NCBI GenBank assembly: GCA_024516035.1
Contig: CM044960.1
Coordinates: 17,678,183-17,742,182, forward strand
DNA from: Bactericera cockerelli
Lineage: Eukaryota > Arthropoda > Insecta > Hemiptera > Triozidae
Direction: 5' to 3'
DNA length: 64,000 nt
Shown: one piece after another, positions 51,168-61,611 of the stretch
Numbering within the stretch: position 1 is the stretch's first letter
Layout: each line of letters begins with the position of its first letter
The notes under the pieces: generated by a model
The model's input: only the letters and a program-made list of their open reading frames with translations
The model's database searches: none
Told to the model about the DNA's origin: nothing
Made by a program: the position numbers and the translations under genes

Positions 51168-54100
51168 GGTGTCAACTTGTAGTGTTTTACAATCATCCGT
51201 AGAACTTGCTAATTTTATTGAAACCTTTACAAAAATGTTTAAAATATTACTGGACAATTAAATCATTGTAATTTAATTGGCCAATTTTCCCTGCATCATG
51301 AAAAAAAAATCTCTGGCTTATATTATTTTTCTAACAAAATTTTATACTGCCAACAAGGATCTTATTCAAAACATCATAGACATAAATTATAAAAAGTTCT
51401 TTCCCCAATGTTGAATCGTTATTATTGCGTTACAATAAAAAGCAAATAAACAAAAGCATTTTTTACCCTCCTGTAATAGTAATTAAGTATACCTACTTCA
51501 CTGTAGCTGAGTAGGGGTGGGGGATTCAGTTTGTGCACAATAATGTAAAAAGCATTAGCAATAATGTCATTTAGATTAGGTTTTATAAGTTTTGTTATTG
51601 CACTCTCCCTCTTCAATGTCTTCTAATCATATTCTTAGCTATATCTCTAGAGTCTTAGAATCTAGAGGAAGATTGCATTTCATATTATGAGAAAAAAAAT
51701 AAAGAAAAATAAAGACTTCCAATAAATTTTCTGTATCAGAGAGGTACATCAAGTAGCTTGATTTTACAAGCTGCTGATGTGGTTCAAAAATGAATTATCT
51801 ATTGTATGTGCATTGACCATAGTAGCTATAGGTATGCATTGTTAGGAAGATTGTGGAGAGTTATCCCTGTAGAAAACATGGCCTATATTCATTCATACAG
51901 TTACTGAAAACTTTCACATTTACAACAATATCTTTTTCTGCACTTAGAAAATCCCATTTCCAAAGCAGGGCTCACTTTTTTCTCGAGAAAAAAACACAAT
52001 GATGAGGAAGCAGCCCCCAGCGCAGTGTCATTTCAGCTGAAATGGCAACTAATAAAAGGCGAGGTAATGATTATATTTCATAATGCCGTGCCCAGGTTAT
52101 TTATATCAGTTAACGTCTGATTCCCATGTGCTTTCCTTAAGTAGCTCCCCGACAATGCCATCTTCATTTCCGCTGCTTCTTATCTCCCCTGCCGTTGCCT
52201 GCTTCCTGCCTCCCCCCTGCCTTATCCCGGAGAACAAAGAGATGAGCATAACAAGGAAGAAAACAAAACAAATTATCATTAGCATTTTTGCCACAAGAAA
52301 AACGACAACGACTTACGCAAGAGAAAAGTATAAGTACTTGGGGTTTCTATTCTGTTTAATTTCAGTTTTCAGTATATTGCGAGATGGGGTGAAAAGTGTA
52401 GACCTGTTTCCTTTGTACTCTAGTAGGTAGAGTCTAGACTGTAAATAATGCCCATTCTGAGCTGCTTGAATAACGCCAGCTAACTGAGATGGTCATAGTA
52501 TAACGGTCACTACGAGTTAGATTAATTTTCAAACTGTAAATGAAGCTTTTCTTAAAATAAAAAGAAGAGAAAGACTTTTCCAAGTCCAAAAATTTAAAAA
52601 GCTTAATTAATAATTACGCCTTAAAATATCTGAATATTTTACCAAACGAAACAATAACAGCCATACTTGTCACTTCTCTACCCACCTGTCTCTCTCTCTC
52701 TCTCCTTTCGTATTCTTTCCATGGATGCGTTCATGTTGAGAGAGAGAGAAGGAGAAGTAAAGAAAAAGAGGAAGAAGAAGTGTAGTAAACAAGCGAGGGA
52801 TGTTTCTGTCCCAAGAAAAAAGTTCCAACTTCCATGTATACTTTTTCTTTTCAGGCAAAAATATGCCACTTTTAATTTTCGTTACCATCTCCTCCCCCTT
52901 CCTCTGTTCCGTGACTGCGGGTGTTGCTCTCCTGGGAGTCTCATTACGCCGAAAAGAAAGAAATTTGATATGGGCCACGAAAAACTGGGCTTCTTATGTT
53001 TGAAAAGATTTTCAGAGTTTTCACTTCAGGCAAATCTTGAAAAGTCACAGACGTGAATCAACTTACCTACAAAATTTAGTTTCCAAGTAATTTTGGTGGA
53101 AATTTCATTTTCAACGTTCTTTTACTATAAGCCGAATTAAAATGGTTTTTAATTTTTAATTATTCTAGTGTCCTGTAAAATTTATTAGCGCTCATTTTCT
53201 TGAATATTTTTTTTAGAACACCTAGAGATACACAAAAGTGACTCTAGCGCAAAATTTATCGAACAACTCAGAACCGTCCCACACACAGAAAATCGTAAAA
53301 GTAATAACGGGACCCAAAGGAAAATGTAATATTTCATGTGTGATACTAAGTTCTGGTGAACGAATGTTTTATTTCATGCGAAATGTGGGTTCCGTTTTAA
53401 TAGCTACAAAACCAACACCTACATTCATATAAAGCTAGCAGATTTTCCTGCTAAAACGGAAATGCATATAGCAAGAGCGAGGGAGTGAGAGAGACATGGG
53501 AAATGGTGACAAAATATAGTTGTAAGAGAGAGATAGTGCTTCTGATGACGTCATTAAAATGTACATCTCATCTTTTTTGTCTTGAAAAATTTATGTCACT
53601 TACTACATGTTCATAAAAAATAGTTCATAGCTTTCTATTTATAAGTTTTCCCCTTCTCTCTCTCTCTCTCTCTCATGTTCTTAACTCTCATCGCCTCTCC
53701 CTTTCCTAATCCTCTTTCTCCCCCTCCCCTCTCCTTATTCTGTGGTGATGCATTTTATGAGAGCATGTAAAATACAGTTTATTTTTTTATGATCTGACAA
53801 AACGTTGCTTCTTCGTCTTTGAGCAAAGGCTTGCGTGGGGTGTAAGTGTGGTGGGAGCTTTCCACCGCCCCTACTGCGTCTCTCCTTGTCTCTTTCCTTA
53901 TACTTTGTTCTATATCTCTCTCTCTCTCTCTCTCTCTTCTTTGGAACGATCTTACCTAGATAGTATGAAAAGCCTTGGCATTTCCTGCACTGTGATACTA
54001 ATAATAATAATATAGATCTACTTACTGGTATCTACTGTTCAAAATGATCCGGAAATTCCATTTAATCTGGCAGTTAATGTTTCCACTACATACGTGTTCT

Positions 54101-54183
54101 ATCAAAATCTCAAGTACCAAATGAGAAAACATGGGTAGATGCTTCGGGTGGCATTCCCGACTCTCACAAGTTCCTGATGAGCA
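51168..54183. other. intronic DNA, nothing recognised
   Basis: This region holds CT tracts near 52687, 53658 and 53917 and purine-rich counterparts near 52738-52780. Overlapping open frames around 52667-53056 on both strands are compositional. A promoter or 5' non-coding exon for the minus-strand gene at 50241-51167 should lie in its left part, but I cannot pick one out. Confidence 0.5.
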
Positions 54184-54277
54184 ACTAGTTTCATTCCTAC
54201 ATCCGAACTACTAGGCTACCACTAAATACTACTAGTTTCATTCCTACATCCGAACTACTAGGCTGCTACTAAATACA
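54184..54277. repeat. 47-bp tandem duplication
   Basis: A 47-bp unit beginning ACTAGTTTCATTCCTACATC is present at 54184-54230 and 54231-54277. The copies differ at only a few positions (GGCTACCAC versus GGCTGCTAC). It lies 12 bp from an unrelated duplication of similar size. Confidence 0.9.
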
Positions 54278-54289
54278 AATACACCAAAC

Positions 54290-54387
54290 GTTAACTTTGA
54301 CAAGAGCCTCCTTAGCCATATGAGCTGAGACATGAAATGTTAACTTTGACAAGAGCCTCCTTAGCCATATGGGCTGAGACATGAAAT
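54290..54387. repeat. 49-bp tandem duplication
   Basis: A 49-bp unit beginning GTTAACTTTGACAAGAGCCT is present at 54290-54338 and 54339-54387, with a single clear difference (ATGAGCTG versus ATGGGCTG) before the final bases. The high identity points to a recent event. Confidence 0.9.
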
Positions 54388-54551
54388 ATTTATATGAAAC
54401 ATATTCCACAATACTGATGTGTTCATGAAGTACCCAAATATATCGACACTATACGGAGAAGCAGAGTGGATCCTGCAATGCCTCAGAAGTATCATTTGAT
54501 TCGTTTTACTTCCCAGATATAATATTTTCCCACACCCTCATCCCTCTTTGA

Positions 54552-54557
<6 letters not shown>

Positions 54558-54588
<31 letters not shown>

Positions 54589-54600
54589 CCTCCCTCCCTT
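54558..54600. repeat. (CT)n microsatellite
   Basis: A pure CT run of about 28 bases is followed by CCTCCCTCCCTCCC. It is probably length-variable between individuals. No gene is associated. Confidence 0.9.
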
Positions 54601-55045
54601 CAGCCTCGGATTTACAGGGGAGGTATAAAACTCTCACAAAATCCAACACCAGAGCGTTATAAGAAAATTTCGTATATGTTTGAAAAATAAATTTACGACT
54701 TTTCATAAAATTTTTAGCTGCTCTCCCTCCCTCTATCGTCTCTTGGTGTTATAGATTTTCACTTTCTCTCCCTCGCTCCTACTTATGTACTGCTGTAAAT
54801 TACATCTAGGCTACGTGTCGTTCCGTTTTAAGGGCTTTTCTCATTTTTTTTTTTTCTTCTTCCACATTTTGATCTACTTGCTTTCTCTCCCTCTTCCTTT
54901 ATGTATCTCTAAACCAAATATTAGTAGAGCCTCTTCTTATACATATAGTGTAAGAATGCCCACTATTCAATGATACATCAATGCTTAGTGGTAGCTCATA
55001 AATGAACAAAATAAGTGTGAACATCACAAGATTTTTTCTTGTGTA

Positions 55046-55305
55046 AGAACAAAACCCCTTACAACAAAACCTCTCACAAGAACAAAACCTCACTGAACCA
55101 ATCCTCGTAGGAAAACAAAAACTCAGCCAACAAAACCTCTCATGATAACAAAAGATCTCAAAACAAAACCTTGCAAGAGAACAAAACCTTGCACGAGAAC
55201 AAAACCTCTCACAACAAAACCTTGCACAAGAACAAAACCTCTCACAACAAAACCTCGCATGAGAACAAAACCTCACACAAATAAACCTCGCATGAGAAAA
55301 TTACC
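55046..55305. repeat. AACAAAACCT minisatellite, about 15 units
   Basis: About fifteen imperfect copies of AACAAAACCTCTCACAAG-like units, alternating between about 14 and 18 bp, fill this stretch. The commonest variants of the variable part are CTCTCAC, CTTGCAC and CTCGCATGAG. Both strands stay open through parts of it: the minus strand gives a Cys/Arg/Phe-rich repeat peptide and the + strand a Lys/Thr/Pro-rich one. Both peptides follow from the repeat, and neither is supported as a gene. It lies about 0.8 kb upstream of the teneurin exon. Confidence 0.85.
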
Positions 55306-56115
55306 TTCCATAATAGCATTACCTCGAAAGGGAAAAGACTCAGCACGGATAAAGCACTGTCTCTGTCTCTCTCACACAAATCAGTATTGACATCGGGGCG
55401 ACCTTGTTTAAAAGCTATAAGAAACTTAACCTTTTTCTTCCTTCTGCTTTTAACCTTCTCTCCCTTCTCCCTCCCCTGATCTCTCCATATCTTATTTCCT
55501 TCCCCTGCTGATGTCTGATATTACTTTCAAGTTACCTCTGGCACGTCCTGGGTATCCTTTTACCCTCGTGGCTTCATATTATTTCTATAGGGACATAATA
55601 TGTAGTATTTTGAGTCTGTTCTACCTGTATATTACAAGCCATCGAAATCTCTCCATACCAATAAAGAAAAGAGAACTTTGCTCTAGCCATGCGCCGAAGA
55701 AAAATAGTACCTAATTTTTACAAAATTGAAAAATGTCTGCTCAGAAATATCGTTATGAGGTCATCTCCACCAATTAATAGCAGTAGGTATATCAGTAAAT
55801 ATGAATACCAACAAAAAAAAAAATAGTTTTTGCTGTCGAAGTGTACAGGTAGTTCAGGACATTCAGCCCTGTTTTTGCGACTTTTTGTCATAGTGAACAC
55901 GTCCAATTTTATTATCAATTCGCATTAAAGTGCCACAGACTAAGATGTTATGTATATTCAGTTTAAGCTCCCTAAAGCAATGGGCCCCAAAAGGGGCGGG
56001 ACGCGTAACACGTGCTACATTTCTAGTATTGCTAACACGGCCCTGGTTCTACTCCCCTGTATAATACCTCAGGTAAACTCCCCTCTATAAAGGCACCAAT
56101 GTCTTCTGCTTCCAG

Positions 56116-56313
56116 GATTCCTCACCGCCGGAACACCGCCTGATGTGCCACCCCGCAATCCGCCCACTATGAACCGTCTGAACGGTCGTCTGGCGGGGGG
56201 CGGCTCCCTCCACCACCATGCCCCCCACCACACCATGCATGATAGGGGCGACCCTGAGTTCGAGCCCTCCTGTCTAGTCAGAACACCCTCCGGGAACGTC
56301 TACATACCCGCCG
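56116..56313 (+). CDS. Ten-m: teneurin (Ten-m/Odz-like) exon, cytoplasmic domain
   Basis: The exon lies between the acceptor CTTCTGCTTCCAG and the donor GTGAGT. It is 198 nt long with phase 1 at both ends. It encodes a Pro-rich TPPDVPPRNPPTMNRLNGR stretch, a Gly/His-rich linker (LHHHAPHH) and EPSCLVRTPSGNVYIP. The order and wording match the N-terminal cytoplasmic domain of Drosophila Ten-m, which has APPDVPPRNPTMSR, then NGRL, then EPSCLVRTPSGNVYIPSG. Teneurins are single-pass type II proteins in synaptic partner matching and axon guidance. The PPDVPPR motif is a plausible SH3 ligand. The extracellular EGF, NHL and YD-repeat parts are not in the window. Paralogue assignment (Ten-m rather than Ten-a) rests on remembered sequence and is less certain than the family call. 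Confidence 0.93.
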
Positions 56314-56516
56314 GTGAGTCCTTGCTTTCGAACAATTCATTCACACAAAATAATAATAAGTAGAATAACTTACTCTCAAACTAAACTTAGGTACCTGCTA
56401 CCTCTACCTACAAACCTACATATTAAAAATATTTTAAAATAAAAACAAAAATTCTAGTTAGCGTTTACACTTTTAGTACTGAAATATCACTATGATAAGA
56501 GAGGTTCTTCAATAAA

Positions 56517-56811
56517 TAATAATAATAATAAATGTGTTTCTTTGTGTTATTATATCACAATTTTAGTGGGTAGCGCAGAATTATAGGACTTTTCCATATC
56601 ATTAATATCCCAATATCTTATTTTTGCCTATAATTCCGCCACTGGTCGCTGCTCACATTAAAGCAGCTACTCATTTTTCCTCACGAGGTATGAGTGGACC
56701 CCGAACATCCAAGTACAGAGCAGAAAAAATCCTCCCCCGCTGGGAATCGAACCCAGGTCACCATGTGTGCGATGCCTAGCGCGCTAACTCGCTCTGCCAC
56801 AGTGACTACTT
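56517..56811 (-). mobile_element. full-length tRNA-derived SINE, family A
   Basis: The 14-bp direct repeat GGTTCTTCAATAAA flanks the element at 56503-56516 and 56812-56825. On the minus strand the head reads GAGTTAGCGCGCTAGGC (A box) and GGGTTCGATTCCCAGC (B box) at normal tRNA spacing. The body (CACTCATACCTCGTGAGG, CAGTGGCGGAATTATAGG, CTGCGCTACCCAC) and a 3' tail of ATT repeats follow. It is inserted antisense only about 200 bp downstream of the teneurin exon. It is the best reference copy of family A here. Confidence 0.9.
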
Positions 56812-56866
56812 GGTTCTTCAATAAACAAAAGATTCTAGAATGTAAAAGCCAATTTTACTGGGCTCT

Positions 56867-57067
56867 AGGGCCGTATATATAAAACAGGACTTCATGATTC
56901 GGATAGATAGATAGATAAAACAGGATTAAATTTAAGATAAGCCACAGGAGGCTGTCCCTCAAGTCGGGCCATAGACGCTAATGCGCTATAATTAGTTGAA
57001 AATCCAATATTAGCGTAGGGAGGGTCTCACGCTTGATCTTGAGTTTGATCCTGTTTCATAATAGGCC
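56867..57067. mobile_element. palindromic MITE, GGGCC-terminated, with GATA insertion
   Basis: The left part (AGGGCC, AAAACAGGATTAAATTTAAG, GTCCCTCAAG) is imperfectly inverted at the right. The right end, reverse complemented, reads TGGGCCTATTATGAAACAGG then ATCAAACTCAAGATCAAGC then GACCCTCCCTACG. In the left arm AAAACAGGA is duplicated around a (GATA)4 microsatellite at about 56901-56916. The centre has TAGACGCTAATGCGC and ATATTAGCG. It resembles the shorter element at 60292-60442. Confidence 0.6.
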
Positions 57068-58495
57068 CATGTATTTGGTCAATTTAATACGCTTATCATA
57101 AAAATCATACCAAAAATCCCAAAGTGCCCCATACCCGGTCTCATAAAATTCACCATACAGAAGTCTCGAACCACTAAACTCTGGGCCACGAGTACTTACG
57201 AGTCTCCTACCTGTTATGCTACTCTACTAAGATTGATAATAAAATTAAAATACCTACCAATTAGAATAGAAATTGGGTAATTCAGAAATCAATACCGATT
57301 GAAAGGGTTAAAGTTTCCCAGAACGTAGGACAAGTTTAGCTCCACTCCAGACAGGTGGGCTACAAGTTTCCTCAATGCCTGAGCTATCAGCAAGTTCCCA
57401 TATAACTGGGTCATTGCCGTAGGAATGTAGGTCAGTCTGTTGACAGTTCTGTTATCTCAAGGTTGTCCTTTGACAAGTGAAAGTTTTGTGAAATTTCGTA
57501 TTGCTTAATTAATAATTAATTATAATTATTAAAATATGGAGAAGTGAAATTTAAAGAGTAATAATTTTATTATTTTATTGAGTCGTATTTTTTGTTCCCT
57601 GAGAAGTATTTTTTAGTGTTAAACTTGTAAAGTTTGGTGTCAAATTGAAGTGCATAATAATTATTATAACTATAAAGGTATTAAATTTCTTTTAAATTGC
57701 TTAAATCTTTACTAAAATAATTAGGTAGAAACAGTAAGTCCTTGCAGTGAATTATTTTGAAGATTTCTCTAATCTATGATTTTTTTTCTGCTTTTTTCCT
57801 GGACTATTCCTGAACCCCTAAGCGAGTTATAATAAAACTTACCATATCAATACCAAAACAAGTACATTATTTATACATACCTAAGAATTACGTAATAACA
57901 AAATAATAGATAAAATACTGAACTATTATTATTAAATAGTGCATTTAATTTATGATTTTGCTTTGAAATTTAGATCAACATTAATAAGTCACATCAGACA
58001 AACAAACGGAAAAGTTTATGTAATTTTTCTAATATCTTTACATCTTTACCCAACCCAATTTTCTTGCAAACTTCCCTGGTTTCCTCTATCTTATCTTGTT
58101 TTCAACTATTAAAAAGAAGAAAACGCGGTTAGGATAATGAAGAGAGAGGAACGCAAACATAAAACTAGGAGAAACCAAATCTGTTTTAAATTTAAACTTA
58201 TTACTTGAAAAAAACCTTGACTCTCTTTTTTCTCTCTTCAAAAGTTCATTAGAGTAAAAAAATGCATTTTGCATTTAAATTAGCACAAAGTAGGGTGATA
58301 TGCCAAAATGAGATGAACTCTTTGGTTACCTCCCTTTTAAGTTCACAGTTAACTACGTAGCTGTAGCTATAGCTACCGGGCATTGTTTTCTAGTCGTTTG
58401 GACACTGCTTTAGCCAAAGAAATCATTGGAAGTTACCCATAAGAAATACTTCACTTGAGTTATCATGAGTTATTTTTTATTAAATTTGGCTGTAG

Positions 58496-58558
58496 GTAAG
58501 AATTTTGATCTCGAGCTGAAGGCTGATAGTGTTTCTAAACCTAACCATCTACATCTAG
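58496..58558 (+). CDS. candidate 63-nt cassette exon of teneurin
   Basis: An acceptor ending GGCTGTAG precedes 58496 and a donor GTATGT follows at 58559. The 63 nt keep phase 1 at both ends, so they fit between the exons at 56116 and 61524. They are fully open, with 20 complete codons reading KNFDLELKADSVSKPNHLHL. The exon begins GTAAGAAT, so the acceptor is also a possible ratchet point. Unlike the three RS-exons upstream it carries no stop in phase 1, which favours a coding cassette. The polypyrimidine tract is weak, and a 63-nt open frame can arise by chance. Confidence 0.4.
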
Positions 58559-59660
58559 GTATGTATGTAAAAGTTCAGGAGCAAAAGCTATGATATACAT
58601 AGAAACTCAATCCCTGTAACTCTCTCAGAGTCCCAGGGATAGAAGAGGAACCCCAACCACCCAACCCACAGTCTCTAGTACCTGACAAGTCAGACGGGCG
58701 TAACTTACATAATTTACTCCAATGTTAACTCAACTACAATGTACAGAAAACTATTTTCCAAATGCTGTAGTTAGTGCTTTCAGGGATGTAAAAAATGGGG
58801 AGATTCTTTAGAAAGTCACCTCAATGTACCGCTGCTCATACATAACCTGAGAAATTGGTATGTGAATAAATGTTGTACCTTAGGCTCTTTTAAGGATAAT
58901 ATAATTTTGCAATAAGGTTAGGATCTTTTTAAAGAGCTTGATTACAATAAGCGAACTTATAAAGTAAATTATTCTAATCTAAGTATAGGAATTGGCTATT
59001 ATGTATGTTGGTATTTAAATCAATAACCTCTGACATAGCGGGTTGGCCACAGAGATTGGACACAAGCTAAAGACCTGAAGGATCTTGAAACATAGGCTCT
59101 CCTAATCACTCCCCCGAGTTGTGCTGGGAGGAAAAGTTGCACCGGGATGTCATTAGTGGAAGTGGAAAAGTCTTATACCATCAGGAAAATTATCTTCTCA
59201 TTGCAACTTTTTCTCCTGAGTTACACCATGTTTACGTGAACAGCAACTTTACGAACTTTTCGCTCTAGAAATTAAATTAATAACTTTGATAGATAATAAC
59301 TGAATAGAGTGCAAGACAAGAGCTCCCGACTCCTGAGTAACTGGTTCATAACAATGCAACTTGTAATTGGATAACTTATAAATGAAAGAGATCCTTCGTA
59401 TATTGTTGAATTAAACCAATCAAGTCCTCAAATGGGTTTTCATAATAACATCTCATTAATATCATTGAATTCCAGGTACATAATACCTAATTGTACCTAT
59501 AGAAGTAAAGGAGTGTATTATACAATAGGTATAATAGTGACAGATTAAAAAAGTTTATAATAAATAGACTAATTTATAGGAAGTAGGAAGGTATTAAATA
59601 AACACGTCATGTGCACTGTGCAATAGTATGCATAATATGCTGTAAAGTCTCAATGTAGCG

Positions 59661-59865
59661 ATGAGTGAAGGGAGCCTCAAATCCATCGATGTAGACCTGA
59701 CACAAAGCACACAGCTTTCGGGGTCGGAAACAGGAGAACCAGATTCGTTGTCCTCTAGCATTGACGACTGTAGAATCGACCTCTTCGACAGTATTGAAGA
59801 AGATTCAAGCATAAGTGCCAATCACGAGTTTGAGTCCATATTCTGCATTGCCAATATTTATGAAG
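59661..59865 (+). CDS. candidate alternative N-terminal exon of teneurin
   Basis: The ATG at 59661 has G at -3 and an in-frame stop TAA at 59643-59645. The frame runs 68 complete codons to a strong donor GAAG|GTAAGT and ends in phase 1. That phase joins exactly onto the exon at 61524 (G plus AT gives Asp). The peptide starts MSEGSLKSIDVDL, is rich in Ser and strongly acidic (about 16 Asp/Glu against two Lys/Arg), contains IDLFDSIEEDSSIS and ends FCIANIYEG. The segment therefore looks like an alternative first coding exon, with its own promoter upstream. It would replace the Pro-rich and NVYIP part of the cytoplasmic domain. As an alternative, an AG at 59657-59658 would make it a 207-nt cassette, also phase 1 to 1, but the acceptor lacks a pyrimidine tract. 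I recognise no homologue of the peptide itself. Confidence 0.7.
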
Positions 59866-61523
59866 GTAAGTTAGTTGGCAGTACCTAGTACTTGTAGTAA
59901 ACTCTTTATTTACATAAATTACAAAGGGCGGGATTATTGACTAAGGCAATCTCTCCCATCCAACCCCTGTGGATCTGTGAACTCATCATATTACTTTTTT
60001 TATAATAAATGTTCGAGAAAATAATCTTTAATTTACATGACATGTAGCCAAATTGAGAATAGAAAAATGGGTATGACGAAAAAATAAACACCTCACTCGC
60101 TCTTCATTTTCCCTTTGCTTCTTCAAAGGGATACGGAAGTATGTGGAGAAGTATCAGTGCAAGTAACGAAGTGCCTATAGGAGAGTCAGATGTGTACAAT
60201 TACATTCTCGTCATGCCTAATTTCCTGCTCACTTTGGCTGAGGATCCCTAGGAGAAAATTTGAATTAGTTTACCAAGCGTGTTCCTGATAGTTAGGGCCG
60301 AATTATAAAGCTAGAGTAATTTCATGATAAGCCAGACTGTCCATCAAACAGGGCTAAAGTGTGCTTTGATTTGTTCAAACTTTGACTTGAGGGAGGGTCT
60401 GGCCTATATTAAAATTAATTCTATTTCATAATTTGGTCCTAATTACTTGAATTTGCTTTGAAACACCACTAATTCTTCCTCATTCTCTCTTTTCTCTCCT
60501 TCTCCTCTTCTATCTCTCTCTTCCTCATAGAACTGCATCAACTTACTTATTCTTCAGTCTAGAATAAATTTTCATGTGATTTGAGAGAGTGCCAAAGGAA
60601 AATATCATGAAAGCCTATTTCTCTAGGGGAGCTCGTTTTGGCCTTTTAGTTTTTTTCCATCATTATTCTAATAAGTTGCTGGAAATTGTGTGCCTCTGCC
60701 AGAGCCGCATCAGTGTATTCGGAATAATTTGTACCCACGACTTATAAAATTCTTAGTTTTAAAAATGAAACACATAGGAAAGAGAAAATATTTTAGAATT
60801 TATTGAGTCCGGAAACTTCCTATTTCTATTTTTTGGCAACAGCAGTAGTATTATAAAATTATAAAATGAGGGTCTCATAAGAATAGAATATAATTGTATC
60901 TAGAAAAAAAAGATTTTTTTGTTGAGATTTGTAAAAAATAAGAGGAGATAGTATTATGTTGTATCCGTCGAAAAAATAGATATAGTACAACAAGATGGTA
61001 TAATGCCTAGGATAGATTGAGAAGTCAGATTTAGAGCTTCGTCACTGACTATCAAATAGTAAGCTTAGGGCCTAGTATACATGAGAGAGTAATGAGAATG
61101 AGAGTATGCTCAGACATAATTATGTCAGTAGTTTTAGTGTTATGAGGTCATTTGCTTTTGAACATGAAGCTTTCTATCCCCGCAGACTTTGTGTGGAGGT
61201 ATCTACTTTTCCATATTATATCATGCTATTCTTCAGCACAATATCTTGATTTTCCTATTTTTTATCTCTCTAGGTAGCAAATTCTGATTTCAGGCCCCAA
61301 TTAGGTGCGGATCAGCTGGTACCATGCTCGTATATTTTCATGTCCTTTACCAACATATGCATTTAACAATTATTATAATTCATTATAGAGTGTATGTTTT
61401 CAAAAAAGTCACCGTAATAATATGAACCATAGTATATTAATGTAGTCGTGTCTCCTTGAGTCAGAAACAGACCGTCAATACCAACAAACCGTTTTATAAT
61501 CTATTGCATTTCTTCTGTTTCAG
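59866..61523. other. teneurin intron
   Basis: The stretch between the GTAAGT donor and the TTCTTCTGTTTCAG acceptor is AT-rich intron. It contains the MITE at 60292-60442 and a CT-rich stretch near 60475-60530. No further exon was recognised. Confidence 0.7.
60292..60442. mobile_element. palindromic MITE of about 151 bp
   Basis: The left end TTAGGGCCGAATTATAAAG and the reverse complement of the right end TTAGGACCAAATTATGAAAT are imperfect inverted repeats. Homology continues inwards (GATAAGCCAGACTGTCC against ATAGGCCAGACCCTCCC). Both ends can be bounded by TA or TTA, so the target duplication is not resolved. The motifs AGGGCC, ATAAGCC and GAGGGAGGGTCTG-like are shared with 56867-57067, so the two are probably one family. 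Confidence 0.65.
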
Positions 61524-61611
61524 ATATTCCAAAAAACACGATGGATTATAAATCCAACTCTTCAGGCTGCAGCAGCCCCTCAAAGACTGATTTACATAAG
61601 AATAGTGACAG
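61524..61611 (+). CDS. Ten-m: teneurin exon, juxtamembrane cytoplasmic segment
   Basis: Acceptor TTCTTCTGTTTCAG and donor GTGAGT bound an 88-nt exon that starts in phase 1 and ends in phase 2. Spliced to the exon at 56116 or to the one at 59661 it reads D-IPKNTMDYKSNSSGCSSPSK then TDLHKNSD. This matches in order and character the Drosophila Ten-m stretch after NVYIPSG, namely PIDFKSGSACSTPTKDTLKG. The following exons, including the membrane segment, were not identified before 64000. Confidence 0.82.

Larger units (their letters stand above)
1..56115 (+). other. giant teneurin intron (5' part outside window)
   Basis: No convincing + strand coding exon is visible before the acceptor at 56114-56115, so this stretch reads as part of one intron of the teneurin gene, longer than 56 kb. 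The interpretation rests on three evenly spaced recursive splice sites on the same strand and on the phase-1 acceptor of the first recognised exon. The exons encoding the start of the canonical cytoplasmic domain were not found and should lie upstream of the window. The DNA is AT-rich and filled with SINEs, MITEs and pyrimidine tracts. It also hosts one antisense nested gene. A small divergent exon could have been missed by eye. Confidence 0.65.

Noticed and set aside
54899..55390. Cys-rich 125-codon minus frame and Lys/Thr-rich + frame
   Set aside because: Both are translations of the AACAAAACCT minisatellite; the repeat explains them.
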